A stretch of DNA of 64,000 nucleotides from contig NZ_SLWR01000003.1 of the NCBI RefSeq assembly GCF_004345665.1, positions 62,001 to 126,000 of the forward strand, given 5' to 3'. Under the pieces are notes generated by a model that did no database searches, was not told the DNA's origin, and saw only the letters and a list, made by a program, of their open reading frames with translations. This document shows, in pieces, positions 24,633-33,021 of the stretch. This stretch comes from Kribbella antiqua. Lineage in GTDB: Bacteria > Actinomycetota > Actinomycetes > Propionibacteriales > Kribbellaceae. The translations under genes were made by a program, and so were the position numbers. The stretch's first letter is position 1, and the number at the start of each line of letters is the position of its first letter.

Positions 24633-27631
24633 TGCTGTCTCCCCTGTGTCGTGTGGGCCGACCTCTTCGGCCCGCTGGTTGGTTCGAGCAGCAGGACGGA
24701 CGGAACGCGTTCGGAGAACGCCAGCCGGAGCAGGCCGTAGCCGATTCCCGCCAGGCCGGTCAGCAAGCCTGGAGACGGAACCGCCCGCGGTGTACCGCAC
24801 TGTGGTCCGTACTGCTGTACTGCTGCGAGCACCAGCCCGGCCCGGCGTCTCCGGACCCCCTCCACGGCTGCGTGATCGCGTGCGGCGAGCCACACGATTG
24901 GCTCCACCGCGCCGAGCTCGCCATGACACAGACTCAAGTCGGCAAGCACCGGTCGTTCGGTTGCGGCCCTCAGGTAGGCGTCGAGGTCCGCGGGTACTCC
25001 GGCGCTCAGCCGGGCCAGAGCGGTCCCGGCATCACCAGAGCACCAACCGTGTCCACCAGGGCGGACACGTCGATCCAGATCGGCCGCCGTTCTCGCGGCG
25101 TCCGCGTACTTGTCACCAGGTACGCCGTACTGGCCGAGGGCCCAGGCGATCCCTTGGTAACCTCGGGCGAAGCCGGAGGCCGCTGCTACTCGGCCCCGGC
25201 GTACGCCGAGTTCCACGGTGTTGACCAACTCGTCGGCGTAGCGCTTTGCTAGCCGAGTGGCCGACGGCAGCCCGTGGATCGATTGCATGGCGGTGAGTCC
25301 GCCGGCGGCTCCCTCGGCGTACGTCGGGAACTCGGTGGGCTCGGGCTTGAGCTGCTCAGTGAGTTCGAGCGCTGCCGCGAGCCAGTTGGTGAGTTCTGCG
25401 TCGCCGAGTAGTGAGCAGAGACGGTTGAGGCCGTAGCTGATGCCGCCCAGTCCGTGCAGGCCAGGGCCGACCAGTTGCGCGGACTCCAGGTCTGCAGCCA
25501 GGTTCTCCAACAGAGTGGGGATCGGGCGGATCGCGTCACGTGCCAGCTCGCAGTACTTGTGCGCTCCGGTCAGGACACCGACCTGTGCGAGGAAGAGCGC
25601 CGTACCGGTGTAGCCGTGGGAAAGCCCTGCACCCATTGGCCTTACGGCCCAATGGTGGTCGTCGAGTAGCTCCAGTCCGAGCCAGTTCGCCGGGCCGCCG
25701 TGCTCGCTGAGCACCTGCGCCATGATCTCGTCGGCGATGTCCGTGGCAGCGGCCAGTAGCTGCTCCGGGTCCGCCTCGGTGGCACCGACGTCCGGCCGGC
25801 TCGCAGTGGCGGCGTGCACTACTGGCTCCGGCCGGGTGGCGAGTGACGCTGAGATCAGCCACTTCTGCCGGTGCTCGTCGATGTCGCTGAGCTGTTGGAC
25901 CTTGGCTTCGACAGTCGTGAGGCCTTCGGTGGTGAGCACGTTGGGGATGCGAGTGCCGTCGGATGCCCACACGTCCCGGCTGTCCGGCCGAGTGGTGAAG
26001 AGCGGTACGTCGCCTGCCCACAGGTCAGCGAGCTCATACGGCACGATGGCGTGCAGTGACTCGTCTGCGTCCCACAACAGGTCGAGAAGCTGGCTGCGAC
26101 CGGCTGCGTCCCGGAGTGCGTCCGGGTGCGTCGCCTCGTCCAAGAGCGTTGTGTAGAGGTTCGTACTGCGGGGGACGAAGCGGATCTCGTCCTGCGCGCA
26201 GCACCGCAGCAGACCGATGAGCTCGTCCCGGTGCCAGACAATCGCCTCATACGCGGCCCGGAACCCTGTGAGCACAGCGATTTCGTGGTCTCGCGGTTCC
26301 ATGTACACGCCGTCGAGCAGTGGCCGGTTGCCGGCGCCTTTCGTCTTGCCCGGACGTCGTACTAGGTGCATGGAGTCCAGGCCCGCGTCGGCCCAGTCGA
26401 CCACGCTGGATGGTGCTGTCGCGTCGGCGTCGCCACCTAGCCCGGAGAGGTCGACCACGCCGTGTTCACCACTCACAAGCAGTGGCAGGAGTGCGGTGCG
26501 GTAGACCGAGCTGAGAAGAGAGCGGTACGCCGGATCACGGCTGAGCGTTCCTACGAGGTTGTGGCTCGGGTGGAACAGCGTCTCGATGTCCACGAGGACC
26601 GGCTGGTCTCCGACCGCGATCAGGTTCTCGTAGTGCATGTCCGTGCCGTCCAGCACGTACAGCAGTGCCAGCAAAGCGCCTTGCCGGTGGTAGAACCGGC
26701 GTACGTCGCTCAGGTCGTTGCACGGCCGATGTACGACGTACTCCAGCCAGCCGTAGCCAGGCCGGGGGAGCAGGTCGACCGTGCTGATGTCCAAGCCGGT
26801 CTTGGTGTTGAGCCAGTCGACCAGCTCGTTGAAGTGCTGGTGCAGGTCGAGCGGCCGGGGCTTGTAGACCAGCCGCCGCCCGTCGGCGAAGGTGAGGGTT
26901 GCCGTGGACCGCCCGCCCCGGTGGGGATCGCCCCCGGGGTCGATCGCGGTCAATGCGCCAGGATCACGGCCGCCGAGCAGTCCGGCGACGAGCGACTCAC
27001 GGTCCTCGGCGAGTCGTGCCAGCAGTTCGAGGTGACCCTCGACGCCTTGCCGGCACGACTCGCCCAGGACCCGGGCCAGCACCGGGTATGCGGCCAGGAA
27101 CTCCGCCAGCTCGCTCCCTCCAACGAGCCGGTGGGTGAAGTCCAGAAAACGTTCGGCCGGGGTGTCACCGGCCAGCGCGCCACGGTCGCGGGCACGGGCG
27201 AGCTCCAGCACCAGCGTGCGCGACGCCAGCTTCACCAGCCGCAGCCCCAACCTGTGCAGGAACTGCTCAGCCAGTACGCCGGGGTGCCCGGCAGCAGCCA
27301 GGTCGCGGCGAGCTGAGGCGAGCAGCGGCTCGAGGCACCGCATAAGCGCCTGCCGCCAGTCGCTGTGCCCACCCGATGCTCCGTCAGCCCCACCTGATGT
27401 GTGGTTGGCGGTAGCTACGGTCCCTGCAGGGCTGCGACCGGCGGCAGACGCGGTCTGGATGGTGGAGGTACTGCGCTCCACGTACTCCGCCCAGGGCGGG
27501 ACGGTGCGGCTCACCTCGTGCGGACGCATACCGGCGGACCACCAGGCTTTGCGCTGGTCGGTCCGGCCTGGCCGGGCGGTCGCTGAGTTGAGCACTCGCA
27601 CAGGCTGCCACCGGCCCCCCACCCCAGACAT
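24629..27631 (-). CDS. lanM: Class II lanthipeptide synthetase LanM
   Basis: 1000 aa. The N-terminal half is the LanM dehydratase: a kinase-like fold with lysine in RRLVYKPRPLDLHQ, the catalytic DGTDMHYENLI and metal site VLVDIETLFH. The C-terminal half is a LanC-type cyclase with intact zinc ligands in GWCSGDAG and SLCHGELG. It should phosphorylate and eliminate Ser/Thr and, if a Cys is present, close thioether rings. The start is uncertain: ATG 27631 is used, but GTG 27685 is in frame and family similarity (KAWWSAGMRPHE) begins later. Its stop overlaps the Cys-free peptide gene. A luciferase-like oxidoreductase is divergent upstream. Confidence 0.92.
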   Translation of the reverse strand: MSGVGGRWQPVRVLNSATARPGRTDQRKAWWSAGMRPHEVSRTVPPWAEYVERSTSTIQTASAAGRSPAGTVATANHTSGGADGASGGHSDWRQALMRCLEPLLASARRDLAAAGHPGVLAEQFLHRLGLRLVKLASRTLVLELARARDRGALAGDTPAERFLDFTHRLVGGSELAEFLAAYPVLARVLGESCRQGVEGHLELLARLAEDRESLVAGLLGGRDPGALTAIDPGGDPHRGGRSTATLTFADGRRLVYKPRPLDLHQHFNELVDWLNTKTGLDISTVDLLPRPGYGWLEYVVHRPCNDLSDVRRFYHRQGALLALLYVLDGTDMHYENLIAVGDQPVLVDIETLFHPSHNLVGTLSRDPAYRSLLSSVYRTALLPLLVSGEHGVVDLSGLGGDADATAPSSVVDWADAGLDSMHLVRRPGKTKGAGNRPLLDGVYMEPRDHEIAVLTGFRAAYEAIVWHRDELIGLLRCCAQDEIRFVPRSTNLYTTLLDEATHPDALRDAAGRSQLLDLLWDADESLHAIVPYELADLWAGDVPLFTTRPDSRDVWASDGTRIPNVLTTEGLTTVEAKVQQLSDIDEHRQKWLISASLATRPEPVVHAATASRPDVGATEADPEQLLAAATDIADEIMAQVLSEHGGPANWLGLELLDDHHWAVRPMGAGLSHGYTGTALFLAQVGVLTGAHKYCELARDAIRPIPTLLENLAADLESAQLVGPGLHGLGGISYGLNRLCSLLGDAELTNWLAAALELTEQLKPEPTEFPTYAEGAAGGLTAMQSIHGLPSATRLAKRYADELVNTVELGVRRGRVAAASGFARGYQGIAWALGQYGVPGDKYADAARTAADLDRRVRPGGHGWCSGDAGTALARLSAGVPADLDAYLRAATERPVLADLSLCHGELGAVEPIVWLAARDHAAVEGVRRRRAGLVLAAVQQYGPQCGTPRAVPSPGLLTGLAGIGYGLLRLAFSERVPSVLLLEPTSGPKRSAHTTQGRQQ

Positions 27632-27685
27632 GGGTAGCGAGCCCCCATATTTGTCGCTCAGCGTGCTGTGTGGGCAGGCGTGCAC

Positions 27686-27727
27686 CTGCCGCGGGGTGAC
27701 GACTGGGGGTTGACCACCCCGCGGCAG
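27686..27727. promoter_or_regulatory. Inverted repeat in the lanM / oxidoreductase divergent region
   Basis: A perfect 13-bp repeat (CTGCCGCGGGGTG / CACCCCGCGGCAG) with a 16-nt spacer, 55 bp upstream of the lanM start. It could be an operator for a dimeric regulator or a leader hairpin controlling lanM. The rest of the divergent region (27728-28007) shows no clear promoter and no convincing gene. Confidence 0.5.
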
Positions 27728-28007
27728 CAGTGCCCTTGCCGGCCGGCCTTTGGTGGAAAGCAGGCGCGGCTCAGGATGGGAGCGCTACGGCTCCCAGCTC
27801 TTTGTCTGCACTCGTCTTCGGCCTCCTCTGTCCGCGAAATCTGGAAGGAACGGCCGGAACGATGCCTGACCGATCAGGGGTTCGGCAAGGGCTCCGCACC
27901 CCCAATTTCGAGGCCGGCGAGTACCGCAGACAGATGGGTGCAAACGGACTGGAACATGGGGGCCGTACACCCATGTGCGAAGGCGCGGACGCTGCCACGG
28001 TTGGCGA

Positions 28008-29081
28008 GTGCTTTCCCCCGTCACTCCCGGATTGCCCGTCTCAGCTCACTCGGTGCTCGACGTCGTACCGCAGCTGGCCGGTCAGTCGGCTGCGGCCGCG
28101 CTCCGGGAGACGGCGGAGGTGGCACAGGCTGCCGACGACCTCGGGTACCGCCGGTTCTGGGTGGGGGAGCAACACGGCGTCCGGGGGGTCGGTAGTGCGG
28201 CACCGGCTGTGCTGGCGGCGGTTCTGGCAGCACGGACGGATCGGATCCGGCTGGGTGCGGGCGGGGTGCTGCTGACGAACCACCAGCCACTGGTGGTCGC
28301 AGAGCAGTTCGCCGCGTTGGCGGCGGCGTACCCAAGTCGGATCGATCTCGGTGTCGGCCAGCAGTTCGGCCTGGTTGCCAGTACGGCGGCCGCACTCGGC
28401 GCTGCGGGCCGTGACACGTTCCCGCAGCGGCTGGACGAGCTCTGCGGGTTCCTGCGTGACGGACTGCCTGGGCGTGCGCCGGTCGGCGACGTACGGCTGT
28501 CGCTGGCTGGTCTGCCGCCACCAGTCTTCGTGCTGGCTGATCACCCGGGCGCTGCCGCGATTGCCGCCGTACGAGGGTTGCCTGTCTTTCTTGCACATCA
28601 CTGTGCTGCGGCGACGACGGCTACGGCTGTGGCGGCGTACCGGGATCACTTCGAGGCGACCGGGCCTTCGGTGAAGCCGTACCTCGCGGTGACGGTTGGT
28701 GTGGTGGCCGCGGACTCGGAGGAGGAGGCGATCATCCGGTTCGCCGAATACGTCCGGGTGAAGTCGCGTCTGGCCGCCGCCTCGCCCAGAGCGACCCCGG
28801 GGGAGCTGATGGAGCTCCTGGAGCCGCCATTGACCGGTCGGGAGCGTGGCAAGGCCGAGCGGTTGCTGGACGATCCCGGACACATTGTCGGCTCTCGCGC
28901 CACAGTGGTCTCCGGCCTCGGCACGCTGGTGGCCGAAACCGGAGCGGACGAGATCATGCTGATCCCGCTGGCCTTCGACGGCCTGGTCCGGTCAGCCATC
29001 CTGCGTACGATCGCAGCCGGCCTGACCCGCACAGTCCGTACCGTCCCGCGCCACGCTCCACCACTCATCGCCACAGCCTGA
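28008..29081 (+). CDS. Luciferase-like (LLM class) oxidoreductase, MsnO8-type; LanJC candidate
   Basis: 357 aa of the bacterial luciferase-like TIM-barrel family. Recognisable parts are SVLDVVPQLAG at the start, RRFWVGEQHG, RIRLGAGGVLL and PSRIDLGVGQ, as in the MsnO8 group. These enzymes use FMN or F420. Members found in lanthipeptide clusters (LanJC) reduce dehydroalanine or dehydrobutyrine to D-amino acids. This gene is divergent from lanM over a shared 376-bp region, which supports a link. GTG 28008 is chosen because the family starts close to this point; upstream in-frame residues look unrelated. Confidence 0.78.
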   Translation: MLSPVTPGLPVSAHSVLDVVPQLAGQSAAAALRETAEVAQAADDLGYRRFWVGEQHGVRGVGSAAPAVLAAVLAARTDRIRLGAGGVLLTNHQPLVVAEQFAALAAAYPSRIDLGVGQQFGLVASTAAALGAAGRDTFPQRLDELCGFLRDGLPGRAPVGDVRLSLAGLPPPVFVLADHPGAAAIAAVRGLPVFLAHHCAAATTATAVAAYRDHFEATGPSVKPYLAVTVGVVAADSEEEAIIRFAEYVRVKSRLAAASPRATPGELMELLEPPLTGRERGKAERLLDDPGHIVGSRATVVSGLGTLVAETGADEIMLIPLAFDGLVRSAILRTIAAGLTRTVRTVPRHAPPLIATA

Positions 29082-29091
29082 GCGACGTACC

Positions 29092-29097
29092 TATGGT
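29092..29097 (+). promoter_or_regulatory. -10 box of leaderless gabD transcript (TATGGT)
   Basis: TATGGT followed by exactly 6 nt and ATG 29104. No ribosome site lies between. Confidence 0.55.
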
Positions 29098-29103
29098 GGG
29101 TAC

Positions 29104-30564
29104 ATGACGAGCGAGCGGGAAGTCATCGAGGCGTGTCCGACCGAGCTGTTCATCGGCGGTAAGTGGCAAGCCTCCGCAAGCGGGAAGACGCTGGACGTCG
29201 AGGACCCTGCCACCGGTACGGCGCTCTGCGAAGTAGCTGACGCGAGTCCGGCGGACGGGGTGGCTGCACTGGATGCGGCCGTGGCCGCGCAGGAGGACTG
29301 GGCGGCGGTCGCGCCCCGAGAGCGCGGTGAGGTCCTCCGCCGTACCTATGAGTTGATGACCGAGCGGGCCGACGAGCTGGCGTTGCTGATGACGCTGGAG
29401 ATGGGCAAGCCGGTCGCCGAGTCGAAGGCCGAGATCGCCTACGCCGCCGAGTTCTTCCGCTGGTTCGCCGAGGAGGCGGTCCGGATCGACGGCGGCTACC
29501 AGGTCGCGCCGAACGGCAAGGGCCGCTTCCTCGTGATGCGGCAGCCGGTCGGGCCCTGCCTGCTGGTGACGCCGTGGAACTTCCCGGCCGCGATGGGCGC
29601 CCGCAAGATCGGCCCGGCCGTCGCCGCCGGCTGCACCATGGTGATGAAGCCGGCCTCGCAAACGCCGCTGTCGATGCTGAAGCTGGCCGAGCTGATGACC
29701 GAGGCCGGGCTGCCGGCCGGCGTACTCAACGTGATCACGACCAGCGACGCCGGCGGCGTGATGGAGCCGCTGATCCGCGACGGGCGGGCCCGCAAGCTGT
29801 CCTTCACCGGCTCGACGCAGGTCGGCCGGAAGCTGATCGAGCAGGCCGCCGAGCAGGTGCTGCGGACCAGCATGGAGCTCGGCGGCAACGCGCCGCTGCT
29901 GGTGTTCGAGGACGCCGACCTGGACAAGGCGGTCGACGGCGCGATGCTGGCCAAGATGCGCAACGGCGGCGAGGCCTGTACGGCGGCCAACCGGATCTAC
30001 GTGCAGTCGTCGGTGATGGACGAGTTCGCGACCCGGCTGACCGAGCGGATGTCGGCACTGAAAGTCGGGCGCGGCACCGAGGACGGCATCGACGTCGGCC
30101 CGCTGATCGACGCCAAGCAGCGGGACAAGGTGAAGGACCTCGTCGACGACGCGGTCGCCCAGGGCGCGCGGGTGCTCACCGGCGCATCGGTTGCCGCAGG
30201 CAACGGGTACTTCTACCAGCCGACCGTGCTGGCCGACGTACCGACGAGTGCCCGGTTGCAGAAGGAGGAGATCTTCGGCCCGGTCGCGCCGCTGACCGCC
30301 TTCGAGACCGAGGACGAAGCGGTCCGGATGGCGAACGACACCGAGTTCGGTCTGGTCTCCTACCTGTTCACCAACGACCTCGCCCGGGCCCTGCGCGTCT
30401 CCGAACGCCTGGAGACCGGCATGATCGGCCTCAACCAGGGCATCGTCTCCAACCCGGCAGCTCCCTTCGGCGGCGTCAAGCAGTCCGGCCTCGGCCGCGA
30501 AGGCGGCTCCGCCGGCATCGACGAGTATCTCGAGATCAAGTACGTAGCGGTCAACCTCGACTGA
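29104..30564 (+). CDS. gabD: NAD(P)-dependent succinate-semialdehyde dehydrogenase
   Basis: 486 aa aldehyde dehydrogenase. Visible features are the PWNFPAAMGARKIGPA cofactor region, the glycine motif SFTGSTQVGRKL, the general base Glu in SMELGGNAPL and the catalytic Cys in GGEACTAANR. The closest group by motif is GabD, oxidising succinate semialdehyde to succinate in GABA catabolism, though related aldehydes are possible. No aminotransferase is adjacent. The -10 box directly upstream indicates a leaderless mRNA. It converges on the DUF3048 lipoprotein gene with an 18-bp gap. Confidence 0.88.
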   Translation: MTSEREVIEACPTELFIGGKWQASASGKTLDVEDPATGTALCEVADASPADGVAALDAAVAAQEDWAAVAPRERGEVLRRTYELMTERADELALLMTLEMGKPVAESKAEIAYAAEFFRWFAEEAVRIDGGYQVAPNGKGRFLVMRQPVGPCLLVTPWNFPAAMGARKIGPAVAAGCTMVMKPASQTPLSMLKLAELMTEAGLPAGVLNVITTSDAGGVMEPLIRDGRARKLSFTGSTQVGRKLIEQAAEQVLRTSMELGGNAPLLVFEDADLDKAVDGAMLAKMRNGGEACTAANRIYVQSSVMDEFATRLTERMSALKVGRGTEDGIDVGPLIDAKQRDKVKDLVDDAVAQGARVLTGASVAAGNGYFYQPTVLADVPTSARLQKEEIFGPVAPLTAFETEDEAVRMANDTEFGLVSYLFTNDLARALRVSERLETGMIGLNQGIVSNPAAPFGGVKQSGLGREGGSAGIDEYLEIKYVAVNLD

Positions 30565-30582
30565 TCCGCACGGCCAAGCCAG

Positions 30583-31632
30583 TCATCCTCGACCGACCTG
30601 GACGGCCATGGTGGTCAGGGCGCACTCGACCCAGGTCGTCCCCGGTGTGAGGAGCAACCGCTTGCCGTCCGGACCGGTGAAGGCGAAGGGATCGTTCACG
30701 CCTGCCTTGGTCCAGCGGCCGGTGACGACCTTGCCGCCGGTGAACAGCTGAAGCTGTCCGGAGGTGTCGGTGAAGTCCAGGATCGACATGGACTTCTTGG
30801 CCTGCGGGAAGCTGTGGTCCGGCGCCGCGCGCAGGACGAGCACGTTGTCGGCCGCGACCTGGCCACCGCCCTCGATCATGTGTGGCGCCCACTGCTCGGC
30901 GCGGGTCCAGCGTTTGGTCTTCGCCTGATACGTCCAGGTCGCCGTCGACGAACCGCCGTACCCGATCCGCACCGAGGTCGCCGGGGTGCCGAGACGGGCG
31001 CTCGACTCGGCGATGCCGGGGGCGTAACTGAAGTACGGCGCCGGCGCGGTCCGCTTGGTCAGCGTGAGCAGTTTCGCGGGTTGGGCGAAGACGTGGTTCG
31101 GCGCGCGGCGGCGTGAGTCGATCCGGTAGGTGTCGGGTGGGACGACCAAGGTGCCGCGGTCGTCGACATCGGTGACCTTTTCGAAGTACGTGAGTACCCA
31201 GCGGTCGGCCATGGTGTCGGCGACGATGCCGCGGGTGGGACCGAGCAGGGCGGCGTCCGTCGGGCGCAGCGACCGGACCGGGCCGATCTGAGCCGGCAGC
31301 TTCGATTGGAAGATGGCCGCGAGTCGCGTGGTCGATCCGGTGATCGGCTCGACGAAGACGAGATCCGCGTCGCCGAGACCTCGCTGCGGGTGGGCGTCGG
31401 TCGTATTGGAGATCTTGACCGCCAGCGCGGGCCGCGTCGGCACCTCTTTGACCGGTACGCCGGTCAGCGGCGCACGGCCGGCCATCGAGACGGCGCCGTC
31501 GCTCGGTGGGGTGGTCGAGACCGGAGCCGGCGACTCGCTGGGAGTGTTGGCGTTGAGCTGGCTGCACCCGCTGAGAATCAGCAAAGTCACCAACCCCGCG
31601 AGCGTCCTTCTCACTCTTCCAAGATCGCTCAT
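30583..31632 (-). CDS. DUF3048 domain lipoprotein
   Basis: 349 aa. A lipobox LLILSGCSQ (Cys near residue 22) directs lipid anchoring outside the membrane. A short Ser/Pro/Thr linker follows. The rest shows the DUF3048 pattern (PALAVKISNTTDAHPQRGL, ADLVFVEPITGSTTRLAAIF, GPVRSLRPTDAALL, then the C-terminal domain). YerB of Bacillus is the known relative; the function is unsettled. ATG 31632 follows GAGAGGG. The next upstream gene encodes another lipoprotein whose stop is about 20 bp away, so the two are likely cotranscribed cell-envelope genes. Confidence 0.85.
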   Translation of the reverse strand: MSDLGRVRRTLAGLVTLLILSGCSQLNANTPSESPAPVSTTPPSDGAVSMAGRAPLTGVPVKEVPTRPALAVKISNTTDAHPQRGLGDADLVFVEPITGSTTRLAAIFQSKLPAQIGPVRSLRPTDAALLGPTRGIVADTMADRWVLTYFEKVTDVDDRGTLVVPPDTYRIDSRRRAPNHVFAQPAKLLTLTKRTAPAPYFSYAPGIAESSARLGTPATSVRIGYGGSSTATWTYQAKTKRWTRAEQWAPHMIEGGGQVAADNVLVLRAAPDHSFPQAKKSMSILDFTDTSGQLQLFTGGKVVTGRWTKAGVNDPFAFTGPDGKRLLLTPGTTWVECALTTMAVQVGRG

Positions 31633-31651
31633 CTTGCCCTCTCGCGCCAAT

Positions 31652-32524
31652 TCAACCCCTCATCAGCTCGGTGATGGTGACGAGCTGATACCCGCGCGCC
31701 CGCAGCGTCTTCACGATCGGCCCGATCGCCTCGGCCGTGTACGGCGCGTTGTCGCCGCCATGCATGTGCAGAACCACGATCGACCCGTTCCGCACGTTCG
31801 ACAGCACCTGCTTGACGATCGGTTCCGGTCCCTTCGCGAAGCCGTCGGCCCCGGGCACATCCAGGCCCACAGCGGTCACTCCGGCCGGCGCCAGCTCGTG
31901 CAGCGCGGTCCCGTCGTAACAGCCGCCTGGGAACCGGAACCAGCGAGTGGGGTGCGGATCGAGCCGATCCAGCAGTACGACGGCACGCCGTACGTCGGAC
32001 AGCATGTCGGCGCGCGGAACAGTGCCGAGGGTGTAGCAGTGCTTGGTGAAACCACGGTGGTCGTAGGTATGCGTGCCAAGCTCGAACAGCGGATCCGCGG
32101 CCAGCTGACGCGTGACGTCCGGGTACTGCTCCATCCACATCCCGGTCAGGAACAGGGTCGCCGGAACGTGCATCGCCCGCAGCTCGTCGATCAGCTTCTC
32201 GTTGTAGTAGGACTTGACCTTCCCACTCACCAACCGCTTCCGCATCAGCGCCGTCAGGTCAGCATCAAAAGTCAACGCCACCCGCGGCTTGTCCCGAGGC
32301 CCGTGCTGCACCAACGGCATGAGCTGAGCTCTGGGGGTCGCGGTGGCCGGCGTACTGGCGCTGCCGGTAGTCGGCGTATCCGCACTCGCGCTGGGCGGCG
32401 TACTGGCGCTCACGGTTGGCGGCGTACTGGCGCTCACCACTCCGGTCGAAGACTCTGTGTCAGCACACCCACTGAGCAGCACCACCACGGCCACCGCCGC
32501 GCACTTCCCACGTCGAAGACGCAC
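31652..32524 (-). CDS. Polysaccharide deacetylase (NodB domain) lipoprotein
   Basis: 290 aa from GTG 32524. The lipobox VVLLSGCAD (Cys near 20) is followed by a degenerate S/T-P repeat linker (units like SASTPP, residues about 28-62). The NodB domain then shows VALTFDADL (metal Asp), GTHTYDHRGF (metal His pair) and FRFPGGCYDG. It probably removes acetyl groups from peptidoglycan or another surface glycan. First gene of a pair with the DUF3048 lipoprotein. CATACT lies 8 nt before the start, suggesting a leaderless mRNA. Confidence 0.85.
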   Translation of the reverse strand: MRLRRGKCAAVAVVVLLSGCADTESSTGVVSASTPPTVSASTPPSASADTPTTGSASTPATATPRAQLMPLVQHGPRDKPRVALTFDADLTALMRKRLVSGKVKSYYNEKLIDELRAMHVPATLFLTGMWMEQYPDVTRQLAADPLFELGTHTYDHRGFTKHCYTLGTVPRADMLSDVRRAVVLLDRLDPHPTRWFRFPGGCYDGTALHELAPAGVTAVGLDVPGADGFAKGPEPIVKQVLSNVRNGSIVVLHMHGGDNAPYTAEAIGPIVKTLRARGYQLVTITELMRG

Positions 32525-32586
32525 AATCGCCCAGTATGCCCCGCCAACGGATCATCTGACCCTCACCCCGGCCAGGATCGATTCCC

Positions 32587-33021
32587 GTGACCATCACCAC
32601 CGACTTCTGGGCCACCACCGCCCAGATCATCCCCGCCCTCCTGCTCGCCATCGCGGTCTGGGATCAGTCGTTCGGCGAAAGGGACGACTCTCCTCGGTCT
32701 TATGACATCGCCGGGGAGTGGGTCCGGCTCTTCCACATCCTCTCCATCGGGCTCGGTGTGCTGGGGGAGTTCGTCGCACTGAACGGCCTGCTGGACGGCG
32801 GTAGCCGATGGGCAGCGCGGTTGGTCGTTCTCGCGATCGGGCTGCTGTCCCAGGTCCTCGTCGGTCTGCTCACGATCAGGATCTACAACCGCAACCGCAA
32901 CACCGAAGCGATGGATCAGTCATGTCTCAGATTGCTTCACAGCCTCGTGGTAGCACTGATGTGCTTGGCCGCCACGCTCTCATCGTTGATCGCCGCTATC
33001 TGGCTCGCGATCCGGATCTGA
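32587..33021 (+). CDS. Small membrane protein of unknown function
   Basis: 144 aa from GTG 32587 with four hydrophobic segments (about residues 8-24, 47-68, 75-95 and 118-142) and a conserved-looking loop WDQSFGERDDSPRSYD. No family recognised. It starts 62 bp from the divergent deacetylase gene and ends 1 bp before the convergent GH2 gene's stop. Confidence 0.6.
   Translation: MTITTDFWATTAQIIPALLLAIAVWDQSFGERDDSPRSYDIAGEWVRLFHILSIGLGVLGEFVALNGLLDGGSRWAARLVVLAIGLLSQVLVGLLTIRIYNRNRNTEAMDQSCLRLLHSLVVALMCLAATLSSLIAAIWLAIRI

Noticed and set aside
27862..28275. Plus-strand small ORF with three early Cys residues near lanM, a conceivable lanthipeptide precursor
   Set aside because: Its ribosome site is too far away (over 10 nt), the frame runs into the oxidoreductase gene in a different phase, and the Arg/Trp-rich remainder is not precursor-like. 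Not fully excluded as a shorter peptide.
32328..32470. Minisatellite of GGCGTACTGGCGCTC units
   Set aside because: Explained by the S/T-P repeat linker of the deacetylase lipoprotein; coding, not an independent repeat.
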